From Limnoperna fortunei (lineage: Eukaryota; Mollusca; Bivalvia; Mytilida; Modiolidae): 64,000 nucleotides of DNA. The stretch spans positions 71,772,993 through 71,836,992 of the forward strand of contig OX104115.1 in assembly GCA_944474755.1 (NCBI GenBank). Direction: 5' to 3'. Of this stretch, positions 34,701-46,969 are shown in pieces. The notes under the pieces were generated by a model that was given only the letters and a program-made list of their open reading frames with translations, did no database searches and had not been told where the DNA came from. Position 1 is the stretch's first letter. The number at the start of each line of letters is the position of its first letter. The translations under genes and the position numbers were made by a program.

Positions 34701-35600
34701 TACATGCATGTAGCTAGTCAAAAGCTTGCTTTCATTCACAACTTGGTTAGTGGATATCCTGATGTCGATTGTAAATAAACCAAACGGATGTGTTGCATAG
34801 ACCACATGAAAATCGGTCTATTTTGTACAGTAGTGTTAATAGTTTGTTATTACTGCGTTATTTATTAATTGATATTTTGAAGGTTTAATGTCATATGAAA
34901 ATCTTCTAGCCCAGGAATTTCCTAGCTATGTTTGTCAGGGTTTCGTGGACACAGAAACCCTGACTTGTGAGGATGTTTATAAACAGCCTTTATAATTTAA
35001 TTTTGGGATAAGGATAGAATTGTTCTAACAAAAACATTTCATACCATAAATTATAATTTAATTTAAACTCAGTTTTATTTTATGTGTCTGAAAAAAAGAT
35101 ATTTTTTAAATGTTTTTATTCCTATGTATGTGATTTATTCATAAAATGTTCTTGTGATTTTTTGTAATATTTATTATATATTCAGTATTGTATATTATCA
35201 TATAGTTTTGACTTCTGCTATGACATTGTAGCTTATGGTGTTTGACCTTGGTTTTGAAATATTATATAGACTTTTAATGATACCAATAAATGTATATGTT
35301 TCATTGTATAGGTGATTGCAATACATCTTTCACAGGGAACACACATGAACTTGACATTTTCTGTGTATTGCAATTTTTTGTACCATACCAACAATTTTTT
35401 ATCAACATCACCATCTAGTTTAAGTAACTTTTACGCTAACACTGTATTGTTTGCTATGACGTTTATGTTGCAATTGTTTTTGTTATGAATACTCATAAAT
35501 TTCTACGCATTATGTTTAACATGACCACGTTTTGTGGCTTCAGCAAATGTCCACCATTTGTGGCTTTACAATAAAGATTTCAGATTTGAGTTTAATTTGT
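31723..35600 (+). other. Probable 3' UTR and downstream DNA of the FREM2-like gene
   Basis: This AT-rich stretch follows the stop codon and has no convincing exon. AATAAA hexamers occur at 33955-33960, 35285-35290 and 35570-35575, but which, if any, ends the transcript cannot be decided here. ORFs in it are short and low in complexity. A MITE with 9-bp flanking repeats sits at 34595-34975. Confidence 0.4.
34586..34984. mobile_element. MITE with 80-bp inverted ends and 9-bp target duplication
   Basis: The element spans 34595-34975. The left arm CATCCTCACAAGTCAGGGTC pairs with the right arm ending GACTTGTGAGGATG; inner parts CTAGGAAATTCCTGGGCTAG and CTAGCCCAGGAATTTCCTAG are perfectly inverted. 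The 9-bp TTTATAAAC flanks both sides (34586-34594 and 34976-34984). No ORF. A 9-bp duplication is seen in MULE and some Merlin elements; assignment to either is inference. Confidence 0.9.
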
Positions 35601-35927
35601 ACTTTTAAATTATGTTACCTCACTTTATCCCCATTACCTGTATACATCCATCATGTGCACAATAAAGACACCTTTTGTAGATTTCGAAAAAGATTAGATT
35701 CATTCTGGCGCTACAAAAGGCTAAAATATCTGCCTTTACCCAATACTCCATACTTTTTCAGTAGAAGTCACAATTTTGTTCCCTATGTGCCATACCACCC
35801 TTTTTTCCTTGACTTATTGTTTGTTAACTTGTTCTCATCCTGAATATACCTGAAATAGTGCTTTGCTGGACATAAAGCAAACATATAACCAATACATCAA
35901 TTACAATGTACAATTACAAAAAGAGTA

Positions 35928-36133
35928 AAGGGGGCATTTGTTGTGTGGTGTTTAAGGTAGTTAACCATCTTTTATCAAACACATCTTCTTAAATGACAAG
36001 GATTGCCAGTTTTCCTACAGAAGGTTGGGGTTCTCTCCGGGAACTCCGGCTTCCTCCTTCCTCTCCCAATAAAAACTGGATGCCATGATATAGCTGAAAA
36101 ATTGGCATTAAACATCATTCACACAAATCAAAC
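35928..36133 (+). mobile_element. tRNA-headed SINE (internal deletion)
   Basis: A decayed head is followed directly by the body GGATTGCCAGTTTTCCTACA and tail ATGATATAGCTGAAAAATTG, then GGCATTAAACATCATTCACA. The box B region is largely lost. Confidence 0.75.
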
Positions 36134-36214
36134 ACCAACTTGGCAAATCTGAAGTTTTGAGATGAGCGCAACATCAGGCGAATGTACTCGACTCCAACCT
36201 GAATGTTTTCATGA

Positions 36215-36308
36215 CTGAGGTTAGGGTTTTCAACAGGTACTACCAAGATCCTGTCATGATGTAGCTGACAAATTGCTCAAGTGGCATAAAACCTTATTCA
36301 AACAGAAA
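36215..36308 (+). repeat. SINE 3' fragment
   Basis: TCATGATGTAGCTGACAAAT then TGCTCAAGTGGCATAAAACC resembles the SINE tail, diverged. Confidence 0.5.
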
Positions 36309-36894
36309 GGTCGACTCTCATATGGATGTAACTTTCTCAATTTGTTATTTGCCAAGGGTTGGTGGTACTCCTATGTTCTCAAAAAATAAACCTTGTTGCT
36401 GCAATTTTGTATAAAAATGCCTTAAAAAGTACATACATGACATTTGGAATGCATGATTAACATAGCTACCATCTTAAGTTTAACAAATTCACTGGGTTCG
36501 ATGGAATGATTTTTTTGCAGAAATAAATCTGATCAGTAATCTTGTCTAAATGCGGATAAATATGGGTTAAGAAGTAATTTGCAAAAGTTATTTGAATGTA
36601 CTACCAAAACTTTTATAGTAATTTCGGAATCTTACAGAAACAATGTCAGCTGCACATATGATTGTGACTTCAGCTTGGGAGGTAGTGGTAAAAAAATATG
36701 TCTTATGATAGGTCAGTTTTAAAAAAACGAATCAAATTTAGTCTTTAAATAAAGAAATATAAAATATAAAAGAAAAGGGTGTAGCTCTAATAATCACTTT
36801 ATTTGACATCATGTCTTCTGAATGTGTAATCCGCATTTGACCAGTTCGAGTGAAACACTGAATACTGATTAGTTTGTAATTTGTTTTACATTTC

Positions 36895-37450
36895 AATATT
36901 CCATGAAACCACTGTGCCGATTAACCAAACTTAAAATGTTCGTTGGATGGTTCTGTACAATGTTTTTTTTATTCTGATCAAATTCAAAATGGCCACCGCC
37001 ATACTTTAACAGAGACCCAATAGGAAAAAATTTTAAATGCCTTCTCATTACAAAGCTGATAAAAGCCATGTTGTAATAATGCCTATTTTAATGGTCTCTA
37101 AGGTTTTTGTTTCCATCAGATATCCAGATGGCTGCCATTGGTGGGATTAATTTAACATAGAAATCTATAGAAAAATGTTTGGAAATGTTTTTTGTTAAAA
37201 TGAAACAAAAGTTCTCATCAATATTCATTGAATGGTCCCTCAGACATTCAAAATGGCTACCACTGCAGTATTTAGTTTAAACCTATGGGGAAAATGCCTT
37301 CTAAGAAATTTCGAAGCTGATTAAACCATATTGTATTCGTGAATGTTTTAGATAGTTTCTTATACATGGCTGTGATTGGAAACACAAAATCCGCCATTGC
37401 AGGACTTAACATGAAAACATATTCACATAATGTTTTAAAAAATTAAGCTT
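36895..37450 (+). repeat. Decayed monomers related to the 25550-26740 repeat
   Basis: TCCATGAAACCACTGTGCCG, AACTTAAAATGTTCGTTGGA and AAATTCAAAATGGCCACCGC, then further blocks with 'AAAATGGCTACCACTGCAG', correspond to the monomer blocks at 25642-26600. Head and tail hairpins were not recognised. Confidence 0.65.
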
Positions 37451-37490
37451 CTGATCTAAAACCATATCGATCCAGGCTAGCTCAACATAT

Positions 37491-37738
37491 GGGGCCTCGG
37501 TGGCTGAGTGGTTAACTAACATTGATCACGTGGTCTTTCAACACTGTGTTGGTGCGTTCGAGTCTAACTGCGGGCTGGGTGTGCTCGATTCCACTCTTAA
37601 TTGACAAGGATTGCTAGTTTTCCTACAAAAGGTCGAGGTTTTATCCTGTTTTCGACCGGCTTCCTCCCCAATGAAAACTGATGCCATCATATAGCTGATA
37701 AATTGCTGCGTGTGGCGTCGAATACCATTTAAACAAAA
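37491..37738 (+). mobile_element. tRNA-headed SINE
   Basis: Head GGGGCCTCGGTGGCTGAGTG, box B-like GCGTTCGAGTCTAACTGCGG, body GGATTGCTAGTTTTCCTACA and tail ending AAACAAAAGAAAC. Confidence 0.85.
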
Positions 37739-38189
37739 GAAACTATAAATAAAGCTAACCTTAATTCCTCTATGTTTTTTTTTCATTAATGACAATTTGC
37801 AACTCATTATCAATTTTGTTTTCCAGCACGACAACGCCAAGGTGCACACAGCTGGTTCTACTGTTTTATAGACAACCAGAATGTAATTCACTGCTCCCTA
37901 CGCCGCCCAGATCACCCGATGTAAACCAAAAAAAATCATTGTGGGATTATTGTTATCATCGCTGCTGTCTATCTGTCATGAAAGAAACGAATTAAATATT
38001 TTAACCATAATAAAACCGGGAAAATGGCATAACGTGCACTTGCTCATCCAAAAGATTATTGCCACCGTATACATTGTACAACTGTATATTGTTATTTAAA
38101 AAAAACTGTGTATAAACATGAAACAAATAGTGTAGTACAATATTCAATAGTACATTTTATTTAATATAATTAATCATTTTAATTTCAGA

Positions 38190-39365
38190 GTAGGTTTTGG
38201 GATCGGACTATACAAAAATTTAGTACTGCGACAATGCCACAGAGGAATGAATATATCTAAAATATGCAAAGTCATTGCAAATCACACTACGTTGCATGTT
38301 GCCTATTTACAGCCATAAATCGGATGTAGGTATAAACACAGTTGAGTATGTATTTATATAAAACACCATATTCATGTGACCGCACGTTATACAGCGCATC
38401 AGACAATGATCATTTACATTTTTATTCTAAAATTTCATCTTCCTCTTTGGAAAACACAGAGTCTATTTTTAATATTTAACTTTTTATTTAACACGTTTAC
38501 GGTATCTTGTTACTTTAAAGACATTTGTACCGTAATTACGGTATATTTTTTATCATTTCTAAGCCTATTCGTCTTATGTACTAAATACTATTATTTTAAA
38601 GATTGTTTTTAAATTATGTAGCAAAATGCTAGTTTTTGCACAATACTATTATAATGTTAAAAAGGAAGCGTTGATGTATAGTACTTTGTTGATGTTACCA
38701 TTTTGGGGGATGCATACATGCCAATGCTCCGGATTTTGCCCGGAGGCTCCGGAATTTTTTAACCCAGTTCGGGCTACCGGGAAGGTCGTTGGAATCTCAG
38801 GGTTTTCTTTTTTCAAGAAAAAAATAGAAAGTCTAAATTATTTTTTAAATTGTGTTAAAATAGTTTTTTCTAACCAAGAAATAACAAAATAAAAGCGTAT
38901 GTCAGATAAAAAAACTAAATAAGTAAATATTTGCACTCTAGAGACCCTTCAAATAACATAGAGCTATTCTAAAATCGTTTTCGGAGCCCACATGGGCCCC
39001 GACCAGGGCTTTTGCCCTGCACGCACTTAGACCTTGAGCGGTATCCAGTCCCTTTGCCGAAATTATCAGGAATTCTACCACAAATATGTTTGCAAGTATT
39101 GGGATGTTTTATTCCCCTAAAATTTGTTCAATGATAAGGTACGTCGGATCATATGTCACGTAAGACATACATACATGTGCAGTTACAGCAAGTATGTGCA
39201 GTAACAGAGGAGCTAATTTTACAATATCTCGGATGCATCGGGAATGTCACAAACCAGTTTAGTTGTGATGGAATAATAATTTCAAATCTCTGTGGAGGTA
39301 TTTTGGAATCGGACTAGTACTGCGCAAATGCCACAGAGGAATACATATATATAAAACTTGCATTG
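38190..39365 (+). repeat. 65-bp dispersed repeat pair
   Basis: TCGGACTATACAAAAATTTA followed by GTACTGCGACAATGCCACAG (38213-38252) recurs in shorter form at 39303 (TCGGACTAGTACTGCGCAAA then TGCCACAGAGGAAT). The pair lies 1.1 kb apart in otherwise featureless DNA. Confidence 0.6.
38690..38830. repeat. GC-richer short repeat remnant
   Basis: GCTCCGGATTTTGCCCGGAG followed by GCTCCGGAATTTTTTAACCC is unlike the AT-rich surroundings and contains short inverted CTCCGG blocks. Likely a fragment of a dispersed element; identity unknown. Confidence 0.35.
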
Positions 39366-40864
39366 CTGCCATAAATATGTATTTTCTAAATGTTAATATT
39401 AGTGTCAGATATGTTTTATTGTCAAGAAGACAAATTACGGAAGTATACACATGGCACTACTTGTTTAGAATTGGGAAAACAATCTCTATAAAATGATAAG
39501 ATCTTTATAACAAAACTAATAAATAAAAAACTGCAAACTCGCGAGAAGCTATTTTTTAAAATTTAACGAGATTTTTTTGTGAGCCTGTTGATTATCATTT
39601 ATAGAACATAACGATATAGTGAATGGGTACATTGTCGAAAGATATAAACATTTTTGTAGTCTTTCAAAACAGGATACAAATTATTTAGATTGCCGCATTT
39701 CTCTTCCTGCTTTTATACGTAAAAAAAATTATATTTTATGACAGATATTGTATATGCGACTATATTGGAATTGAGGCAGACGTTTTAAAAAATATTGAAG
39801 AATATTAATGGTACTTCGGTGACTATATTCAGAACTGATAATAACACTAGTGTATACCAGAATCAGACCATATCTTAAACTAGTCTCTGTTTGTTTCTGA
39901 TATAGTTTGATCATTACATCGTGTATTTGTATCATTATATGTTTAGTTTTGTTAATTTTTCTTGCTTTAAATATTATTTGAAAATTTCATGCGACTACCA
40001 TTTTTCACGAATTTGCGATTTTTCAATAGCCATCATAACAACATAACGGTTTTGACGGAAATGGAACTAGAAGTTTTTAACGACTTGCAGATTATAGCTG
40101 TAATGTGATGCCCGCAAATTTTCAGGTTTTCAGTCTCCAGATACAAGTTTATTTTTAAAAGAAAATTTAGAGTACGTATATTTTACTGTTATATTGGATT
40201 ATGTTCATCAGGTTTCAGCAGGAACCCATAAATCAAGTTATAATAGTCCCATGTTTAAGCAACTTATAAGTACATTGACCCCTGATGGACGTAAAACAGT
40301 GCAAGTAACATTTAAGTTGATGTAGAACTGCAAGGCTCGGGAGTGACAATTTACCGAGTAAGTAAAAACTATGATTTCCAAGCCAATATCGGAATCGACT
40401 GAACAAAATATAATGTTTAATATCGTTGGACGTGATGACGAGGGCACTATAAGCACTTAGGAAATTAACAGAATTAAAAAAATAAATAATCGTTTAACTA
40501 TTGCAATGGTTGAAAAATGAACAACTAAATTCTCAGGTGCACATTACACAAATTCATACTATACAAAAATCAAAACAAATACTTCCCAATACATAAATTT
40601 CTAAGAAATTATAATTTTTTTTTACAACAATTTCCTGTGTCACTACCAAACAATAGTATACATTCCGTGTCTGCACGTACAACCGTCTGAACTTAAAACA
40701 CACGCAAATACATCCCTGAAAATCTACTTTCGGTTTCTACTTCCTTTTATTTAAAAAAAGTAAAAAATGTTTTTCGATACATCATTTTCCTTCATAATTC
40801 AATAATACAACAGGTTTTCTGTCATTTTTTATATTTATTACAGAAACTGTACATATCTATAGAT
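39366..40864. other. Intergenic DNA without recognised features
   Basis: AT-rich sequence downstream of the minus-strand membrane-protein ORF. It may include that gene's 3' UTR. No gene recognised. Confidence 0.45.
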
Positions 40865-40935
40865 CGTCGGCGTCCGTCTTCTCCATATTATACATGTCTA
40901 ATGAGCGTCGGCGTCCGTCTTCTCCATATTATACA
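40865..40935 (-). repeat. 41-bp tandem duplication over the stop codon
   Basis: CGTCGGCGTCCGTCTTCTCC then ATATTATACA occurs at 40865-40894 and 40906-40935. The second copy encodes the last residues (YNMEKTDAD) of the membrane-protein ORF. The first lies beyond the stop and, in another frame, encodes the same peptide followed by its own stop. Confidence 0.9.
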
Positions 40936-41449
40936 CATTTCGTACTAACACAAATAAACTTAACATAATATCAGCACAGAGTAGTGCCATGGCGATTTTG
41001 GGGAATACCGTCATTTCTATACTGGACAATACAAGCACATACACAACAGCAAGAATGTCAAAGTTGATGTCAGTGGTTCTGTGGAGAACTATGTACATCA
41101 TCTGGGAATAACCGGTTTTAAAACTCAACACACAAAATGCAACAAGTTCAACTAACCCATAATACAACAAGTATCCTATAATGGAGTAAAACAAACTTTC
41201 AGCCGCACTCTCCTTTCTGTATGTTTCATTATATATTAAGCAGATTGCGACAATAACCAAAATGTCAACGATGAATCCCAGAACGATCCGAATAGCTACT
41301 ATCCGTTTTTTCCATTTGTTTTCCCTAGATTCCTTTTCTTCTGGATCCTCGAGACTTTCATAATTACGATTATGACAACATGGATGACATATAGAATAAA
41401 ATTTATAAAGAACTGTGCAAATAAAATCCAAATAGAATGGAAAAGACAT
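40898..41449 (-). CDS. Hypothetical four-helix membrane protein (intronless, 183 aa)
   Basis: No family recognised. Start ATG at 41449, stop TAG at 40898-40900, 183 residues. An N-terminal Cys-rich segment (ICHPCCHNRNYES) and a charged stretch (EDPEEKESRENKWKKR) precede four hydrophobic segments, at about residues 52-72, 84-106, 130-148 and 150-168, separated by short loops. The tail ends EKTDADAH. The length and evenly spaced helices argue for a real protein; as a single ORF it could be a complete intronless gene or the last exon of a larger one. The last about 30 nt of coding sequence are duplicated just downstream, with a 41-bp period. A four-helix tetraspan of this size could be a transporter accessory or adaptor protein, but nothing shows which. 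Confidence 0.7.
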   Translation of the reverse strand: MSFPFYLDFICTVLYKFYSICHPCCHNRNYESLEDPEEKESRENKWKKRIVAIRIVLGFIVDILVIVAICLIYNETYRKESAAESLFYSIIGYLLYYGLVELVAFCVLSFKTGYSQMMYIVLHRTTDINFDILAVVYVLVLSSIEMTVFPKIAMALLCADIMLSLFVLVRNVYNMEKTDADAH

Positions 41450-42570
41450 TAATATAATCTTGATAATAATTCAGAACGCGATATATTCCGCCAAATTTGA
41501 AGAAATTCAGTTTTTTCACTGATGTTACGTCCAAAACGGATAAATAGAATACCGTGGATATTCACATGTCTTCACAGAAAACTACAAATATAAAGGATGT
41601 TAAAGTCACATGAGATTATTTGCTTCCGCATAATGATGCAAGTTTCTTTTTCTATTGAATAACCGTAATCCCGAAAAAAATTAATAATATGTTAGTTAAA
41701 TGCAACACTATCTAAATTAAAATAAAAATTGTACTTTCGTCATATTTCTGAAACCAAAGCTAATTGATTATGACACCTGATATTTCCTTTATTTCCTGTA
41801 ATTCTTGAAAACTCAAGGAGGATTTTAAAGTGTACTTTAAATGTATTAGGGATGAATATCACAGAGTGAAGTGTATCACAATTTAATTGACTACATGAAT
41901 ATAATTTGCGTGTTTTCGATTGGCCTAAAAACAACTTTCGGGCTATGTTAAATCGTAACAGTACTAAAATTCCATCAAATTATGGTTATTTTTGTCCGCT
42001 GCACAGTTCCGCTTCATATGCGGTCAAGCGGAATCAAATATTGACTTGTTTTCTGTATGCGTTTGTAACACAAAAATCTTTGTCCATTCTCCAAAACAGG
42101 ATACATTTCACCAATCTCCACGCAAAGGATTCTTGGTATCCTACGTCAACCACAATCACCTCTGCCACACATTGGATAATTATTCATCTGTTAAAAAATG
42201 TAAAACTGTAGAATTTTACAACATAACATCTTTATGTGCTCTTATTTTGTTACGAAAGTTGGAAATTTATTGCTGTTAAAATCTTTTAACTTGTAAAAAA
42301 TAAATAAACATGATGTGGGCTAGAAGTTTTGGAATTTTGGTTTTTAACCCTTTGGACTAATTTTCACATCTAAAAAATATTTTTTTTTAAAGTTCCTAAA
42401 ACCACATAAAATGAAAAAAGCAGATCTAATCATCAAATTAAAATGGCATTATACAGCGGTGTTTTGTAATACATAAAATAACAAAATATATTCAGATTGT
42501 TTTTATTATTTGTTCTAATATACATGAATTCGATTCTTTTTTAACTATTATGAACTTTCTGATCTCCATA
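41450..42570. other. Upstream and intergenic DNA, no recognised genes
   Basis: AT-rich. Probably contains the promoter of the minus-strand ORF, but no element can be named. Confidence 0.4.
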
Positions 42571-42669
42571 ACATTCTATCCTCCCAAGTCAGGGGTTCTG
42601 ATTCCGCGTTCTCTTAGTGGTGGAGCGAACGTGGAATCAGAACCTCTGACTTGGGATGATGTAACATTC
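42569..42669. mobile_element. 85-bp foldback element with CATCCTC-type ends and 8-bp duplication
   Basis: The element spans 42577-42661. The left arm TCCTCCCAAGTCAGGGGTTC then TGATTCC pairs with the right arm GGAATCAGAACCTCTGACTT then GGGATGATG. TAACATTC flanks both sides (42569-42576 and 42662-42669). The terminal CCTC-C-AAGTCAGGG matches the MITE at 34595. Confidence 0.85.
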
Positions 42670-43700
42670 GTGACTTTTGACGTAACGACTAGAGGGCAAA
42701 AAAGAGTGATTGATATGAAATATAGTGTTAAAAATATTATTGTTTGAGCATACACTACATGTTTAAATGCTACAAATAATTCAAAACTGTTATCTTGATT
42801 GGCAAGCATTATTTAAATTGATTACGTAAAGTGTGTATGCTTCTGACATCTGTAACTTTAATTGTTGCCTCAAGCGCAGTAAAAGCTAAATTTTAAAGGG
42901 ACTTTTCTCATTACTTTAAAATAATGTGAATAACAAAACACCGAACACCAAGGAACTGTTTATAAAGACAATACACAAATCAAAGTCCATGAAACTGGCA
43001 AACTTTAAAACCAATAACCAAAAGTATAGCAGCTGTAGCAATGGTCCTGACTTGGTACAGACATTTCGTGTAACTTTAGTTTTATAAGTTTATCCGAAGA
43101 AATTGTTGAATTGGCAAAAATCAGAATACTCACTGCAAGCTCTTGCATACCTGATCAATTGAGAAATATAGACATCGGATGCAGGAGAAGCTGGAATATT
43201 AAAATCGTCTCGTTTGTCGTAAATTCTTGTGCTAAGATTACCATTTGTGTCATATATGAGGTGTAAGTCTAAAATTATGTAGATGAGGCATTTTCCGTAG
43301 TTTCTTTAAATTCCAGTCTCTGAATGATATATTAACAAGGGAGTGGAGGAGGGGTAAAAAATAAGAAAATCCCGAATGATTCCCCGTCATAAAATGACAT
43401 TTTCCCGAATTCCCGAGAAATTCAAAATGTTAAACAATAAAAAAAATGTCCATTTGATGTCAATATTGCCAATATTGAGAAGATCAACCAGAAGTTCCTA
43501 TATATACTAATTTGACATAATTTGCATACTATTTATTATTGTCATTATTAGCAACGAACAACAAGTTCAGCATTTGAATGGAATAAGCTTATTCGAGATG
43601 GCAGTGACTTAAAATCCGGATTTTATTTACTACACTAGCCTTGTGAACTGTGTTCATATGATATTGAACTGAATTTCTCCAGAATCTTATTAAAGACAAG
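42670..43700. other. Intergenic DNA without recognised genes
   Basis: AT-rich. A segment at about 43370-43430 with CCCGAATGATTCCCCG and TTTTCCCGAATTCCCGAG looks like a dispersed-repeat remnant. Confidence 0.4.
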
Positions 43701-43706
43701 AAGATA

Positions 43707-45075
43707 GCAACTTAAAATTGCAACAATGATCAGCAACATAAGGACTAAAACTCTTAATTCGTTTTTTCATTGATTTATTGTTTGTTAACTTCTCTAACTG
43801 AATGTAGCTGAAATATTGCCCGCTGGAGGTAAAGCCAACATCCAATCAATCAATCGACAGTAAAGCTGGATGTATCCCACGTATATTAAATAAAAGGCCA
43901 ATAACATACGTTGATGTTTGTTGTTGTACCACTGACTTAAAATACGAGGATATGACATTTTGTTGTTAGTGCAATAAAAAGAAGCAGCGGTTAACATTTG
44001 CTTTCCACTTACTAGTATTATTCACTCGTTATTATGGTTGACACTCTCGTCCCCTTGTAAGCCGAATTTTACTGGCGTTATAATCCGAAGTTAGATTTGT
44101 GATTTGTTTTCCTCGCCAAAAAAAAAGCGAAGGTACGATTATTCGTTCTAGTCCCCTTGTTGCAAGTGCATGAAGACAAATCAGAGAAACACGTTATATA
44201 AAGTATTGACTATTACTACTATTTGTTCCTTTTTCCTAAATATGGTCGACATTTTCTTTGTTGTGATCGTTCAATAAAGTTACAGACAAGAAGGACCCAA
44301 TTGTGTATAAGAAAGCCTAGAAATTCAGTTCATAAGAATACAGGAGTTATAATGGGTACAAACTGAGCCACACTCCTTGCCGATTTTTTTCCTGTATTCT
44401 TATGAACTGAATTTCTCCAGAATCTTATTAAAGACAAGAAGACAGCTGAAGCTAGGTACTTTAATTTTACATGTAGATATATGGATGAGATCCTTTCAAT
44501 AAATAATCCTCAATTTGCTGAGTGGCTTCCGTTAATGAGGGTTGGGAGGACCTTTTTCGGGACGCCGGGATTGAGAATTTTTTCGAACGAGAATATGGTT
44601 TTTATTTTTTAGGTATTTAGTTATTTTAATTCATACAATAAAATTTTGAGTTGCAGAATTAAAAAAGGTAAAATCGTATAGTTTTACTAATAAAAAGAAT
44701 ATTTTCACATACAAAATGTAACACAAAAGTAAGACAAAAAACTATGTCGAAATATATTTAACACACAGATAGTTTCTACCGATTATAGTTTTCAAAAAAA
44801 CAGCTCAAAACAAAAACATACGCAAACAAAAAAAAAGAAAAGGCAAATATTCATTCCTCAAATGTGTGAAAGTTTAAGAAAAAATCTAAGCAATTCAATT
44901 TACTCTGTTAAACTACTTTCTGGGATTATTACACCAAAACCACTAAAGCTAGGCTAGAAGCGTAAATAACAACCATAAGTGTATGAATGACTTTATATAC
45001 CTTGAAAAAATTATTTAAAACGAATTAAGAGTTTTAGTCCTTATGTTGCTGATCATTGTTGCAATTTTAAGTTGC
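43707..45075. repeat. Nested inverted repeats: 1.37-kb outer pair and inner hairpin
   Basis: The outer arms 43707-43765 and 45017-45075 are inverted and perfect over at least 55 bp (GCAACTTAAAATTGCAACAA and on to CTCTTAATTCG). Inside, 44321-44345 and 44390-44414 form perfect 25-bp arms (AAATTCAGTTCATAAGAATA then CAGGA) around a 44-nt loop. Also, GAACTGAATTTCTCCAGAAT with TTAAAGACAAGAAG occurs both at 43668 and at 44404 in the same orientation. No ORF. Confidence 0.85.
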
Positions 45076-46750
45076 AAGACAGAAACTGCAAAATTAATGA
45101 AAACATGTAGTAAAGGACCATAACTCCTATCAGGACACAAACTCTGGGACCAGGTTTACTAATTAACTAGAAGATATTTTTCATACATCCCATCAATATC
45201 AGCTATTTCTATATTACTCTACCGATGCATTCAGACCTTTTGAGGTGAACGAACATAAAAATAAATATCACATAATTTCATCAATGTTATTTAATAAAAT
45301 ATGAACTGTATGTTCAACTTCAATATACCACCACGAAGCAGTAGACCTAGCTTATATTCTTATCTATATATCGTGTCCTATAAACTTTTCTTGGCACAAT
45401 GTATTTTACTGTGGAGTCTTGGTGTGGAGTCTGGAATCAATTTTGGAATGATAATTGAAGTCGATTTTCGGAGTGATATTTATTATTAAAAAATCTATGA
45501 CTTAAATTTTTAATAAGAACCATTAATAGATTTGACGTAACACAGTATTGAACTTCGAGTGATCATTGAGCAATTAAGGCTCGACTTTCCTTTTATAAAT
45601 TAACATATTTATATGGCAAATCCCTGTCTTTCAGTGGCGTTTAAACATTTGATTTAAGTTTGTATAAGAAAGAATATCTAATTTAACTCAATAATCGAAA
45701 CATATAATATAATGTTTCAATTATTAATACTTGGTGCCTGAAATTTGAATGTAAGTATGATGATAATAATAAGGTCTATGAGACTATTGATAAAGGTATC
45801 TGTTTCTACTAAACAACGATAAAATTCAAGTCTTGGTCTTTCTTCTTGCTAACATCAGACATCAAGTGATTATGTTTTTAATTGACAAATAATATAAATA
45901 AAACCCAAGCTATTTGGTTTATATGATGATTGTGTAATGCCCCTTGACCATGAGATGGCGCTGTAGAACATCAAGTCTGGCACGACAGTACTAAAGTTGG
46001 AATATCTGACATATTTATGAAAATTGAGGTATGCACAGGAATTCTTATGTGGTGCAATATTTGTTTTAATTACCCTAAACATTTTATAAATTGACAGATG
46101 ATATGGGATAACAGGACTGTTGCATATATTTAGACTAAACTTATCATAAATATTCACTCCATAAATGATCCAACATTTCTACTACACATTCTCCACAGCA
46201 AGACTCCACTTTGTAAAATGAATTACAGGATCTTAAAAATTATGACATTGCGTAAAAAGGTGAAAAACAACAACTTGAAATTGGGAAAATCTTTATTACC
46301 TATGAACAAGTTAATATAACATTGTTACTAATTCGGAAAACCTAATGACGTACTTTTAGACAATAGTTTTTGAAAAACGTAGCTAAGAAAGCCTGTTAAT
46401 CATTGTTAGTAGAGTAACTCCGCACTCAAGAGCACGTTTACTGTAAATTAGTAACTAACAAAACATTTTCTAATAAGGCAGTCGGGGTGTAGAAGTTAAC
46501 AAAAAGGGGGGAATGGTTAATACTACTTCTTTAAAATTTCACATTGAAAGTACTAATTGCCCACATATGAAATCCCTACGCCCTCAACTTCCAGTCATAA
46601 CAAAGGTTGGGACTAAAGCGGAAACAATTATTGTGGATGTTGGTATGTTCTTTATAAGGATAAGAGTTCTTTATAAGGATAAGATTGCAGTGTAGACCTT
46701 TGAATAATTTTAAAATAATTTGACATTTCGAAATTTATTAATTTATAATA
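45076..46750. other. Intergenic DNA without recognised genes
   Basis: AT-rich, with ORFs below 100 codons and no family resemblance. Nothing recognised. Confidence 0.5.
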
Positions 46751-46753
46751 TTG

Positions 46754-46777
46754 TAAATAAATAAATAAATAAATAAG

Positions 46778-46876
<99 letters not shown>

Positions 46877-46913
46877 ACAAACAAACAAACAAACAAACAA
46901 ACAAACAAACAAA

Positions 46914-46968
<55 letters not shown>

Positions 46969-46969
46969 A
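46754..46969 (+). repeat. (AAAT)n microsatellite with an (AAAC)n block
   Basis: About 216 bp of AAAT repeats, interrupted at about 46874-46911 by AAAC repeats, ending exactly where a SINE head begins (46970). The long minus-strand ORFs over it are low-complexity artefacts. Confidence 0.97.

Noticed and set aside
39000..39060. GC-richer stretch (CATGGGCCCCGACCAGGGCT) considered as an rRNA fragment
   Set aside because: I could not match it to any rRNA region and it is too short to support a call.
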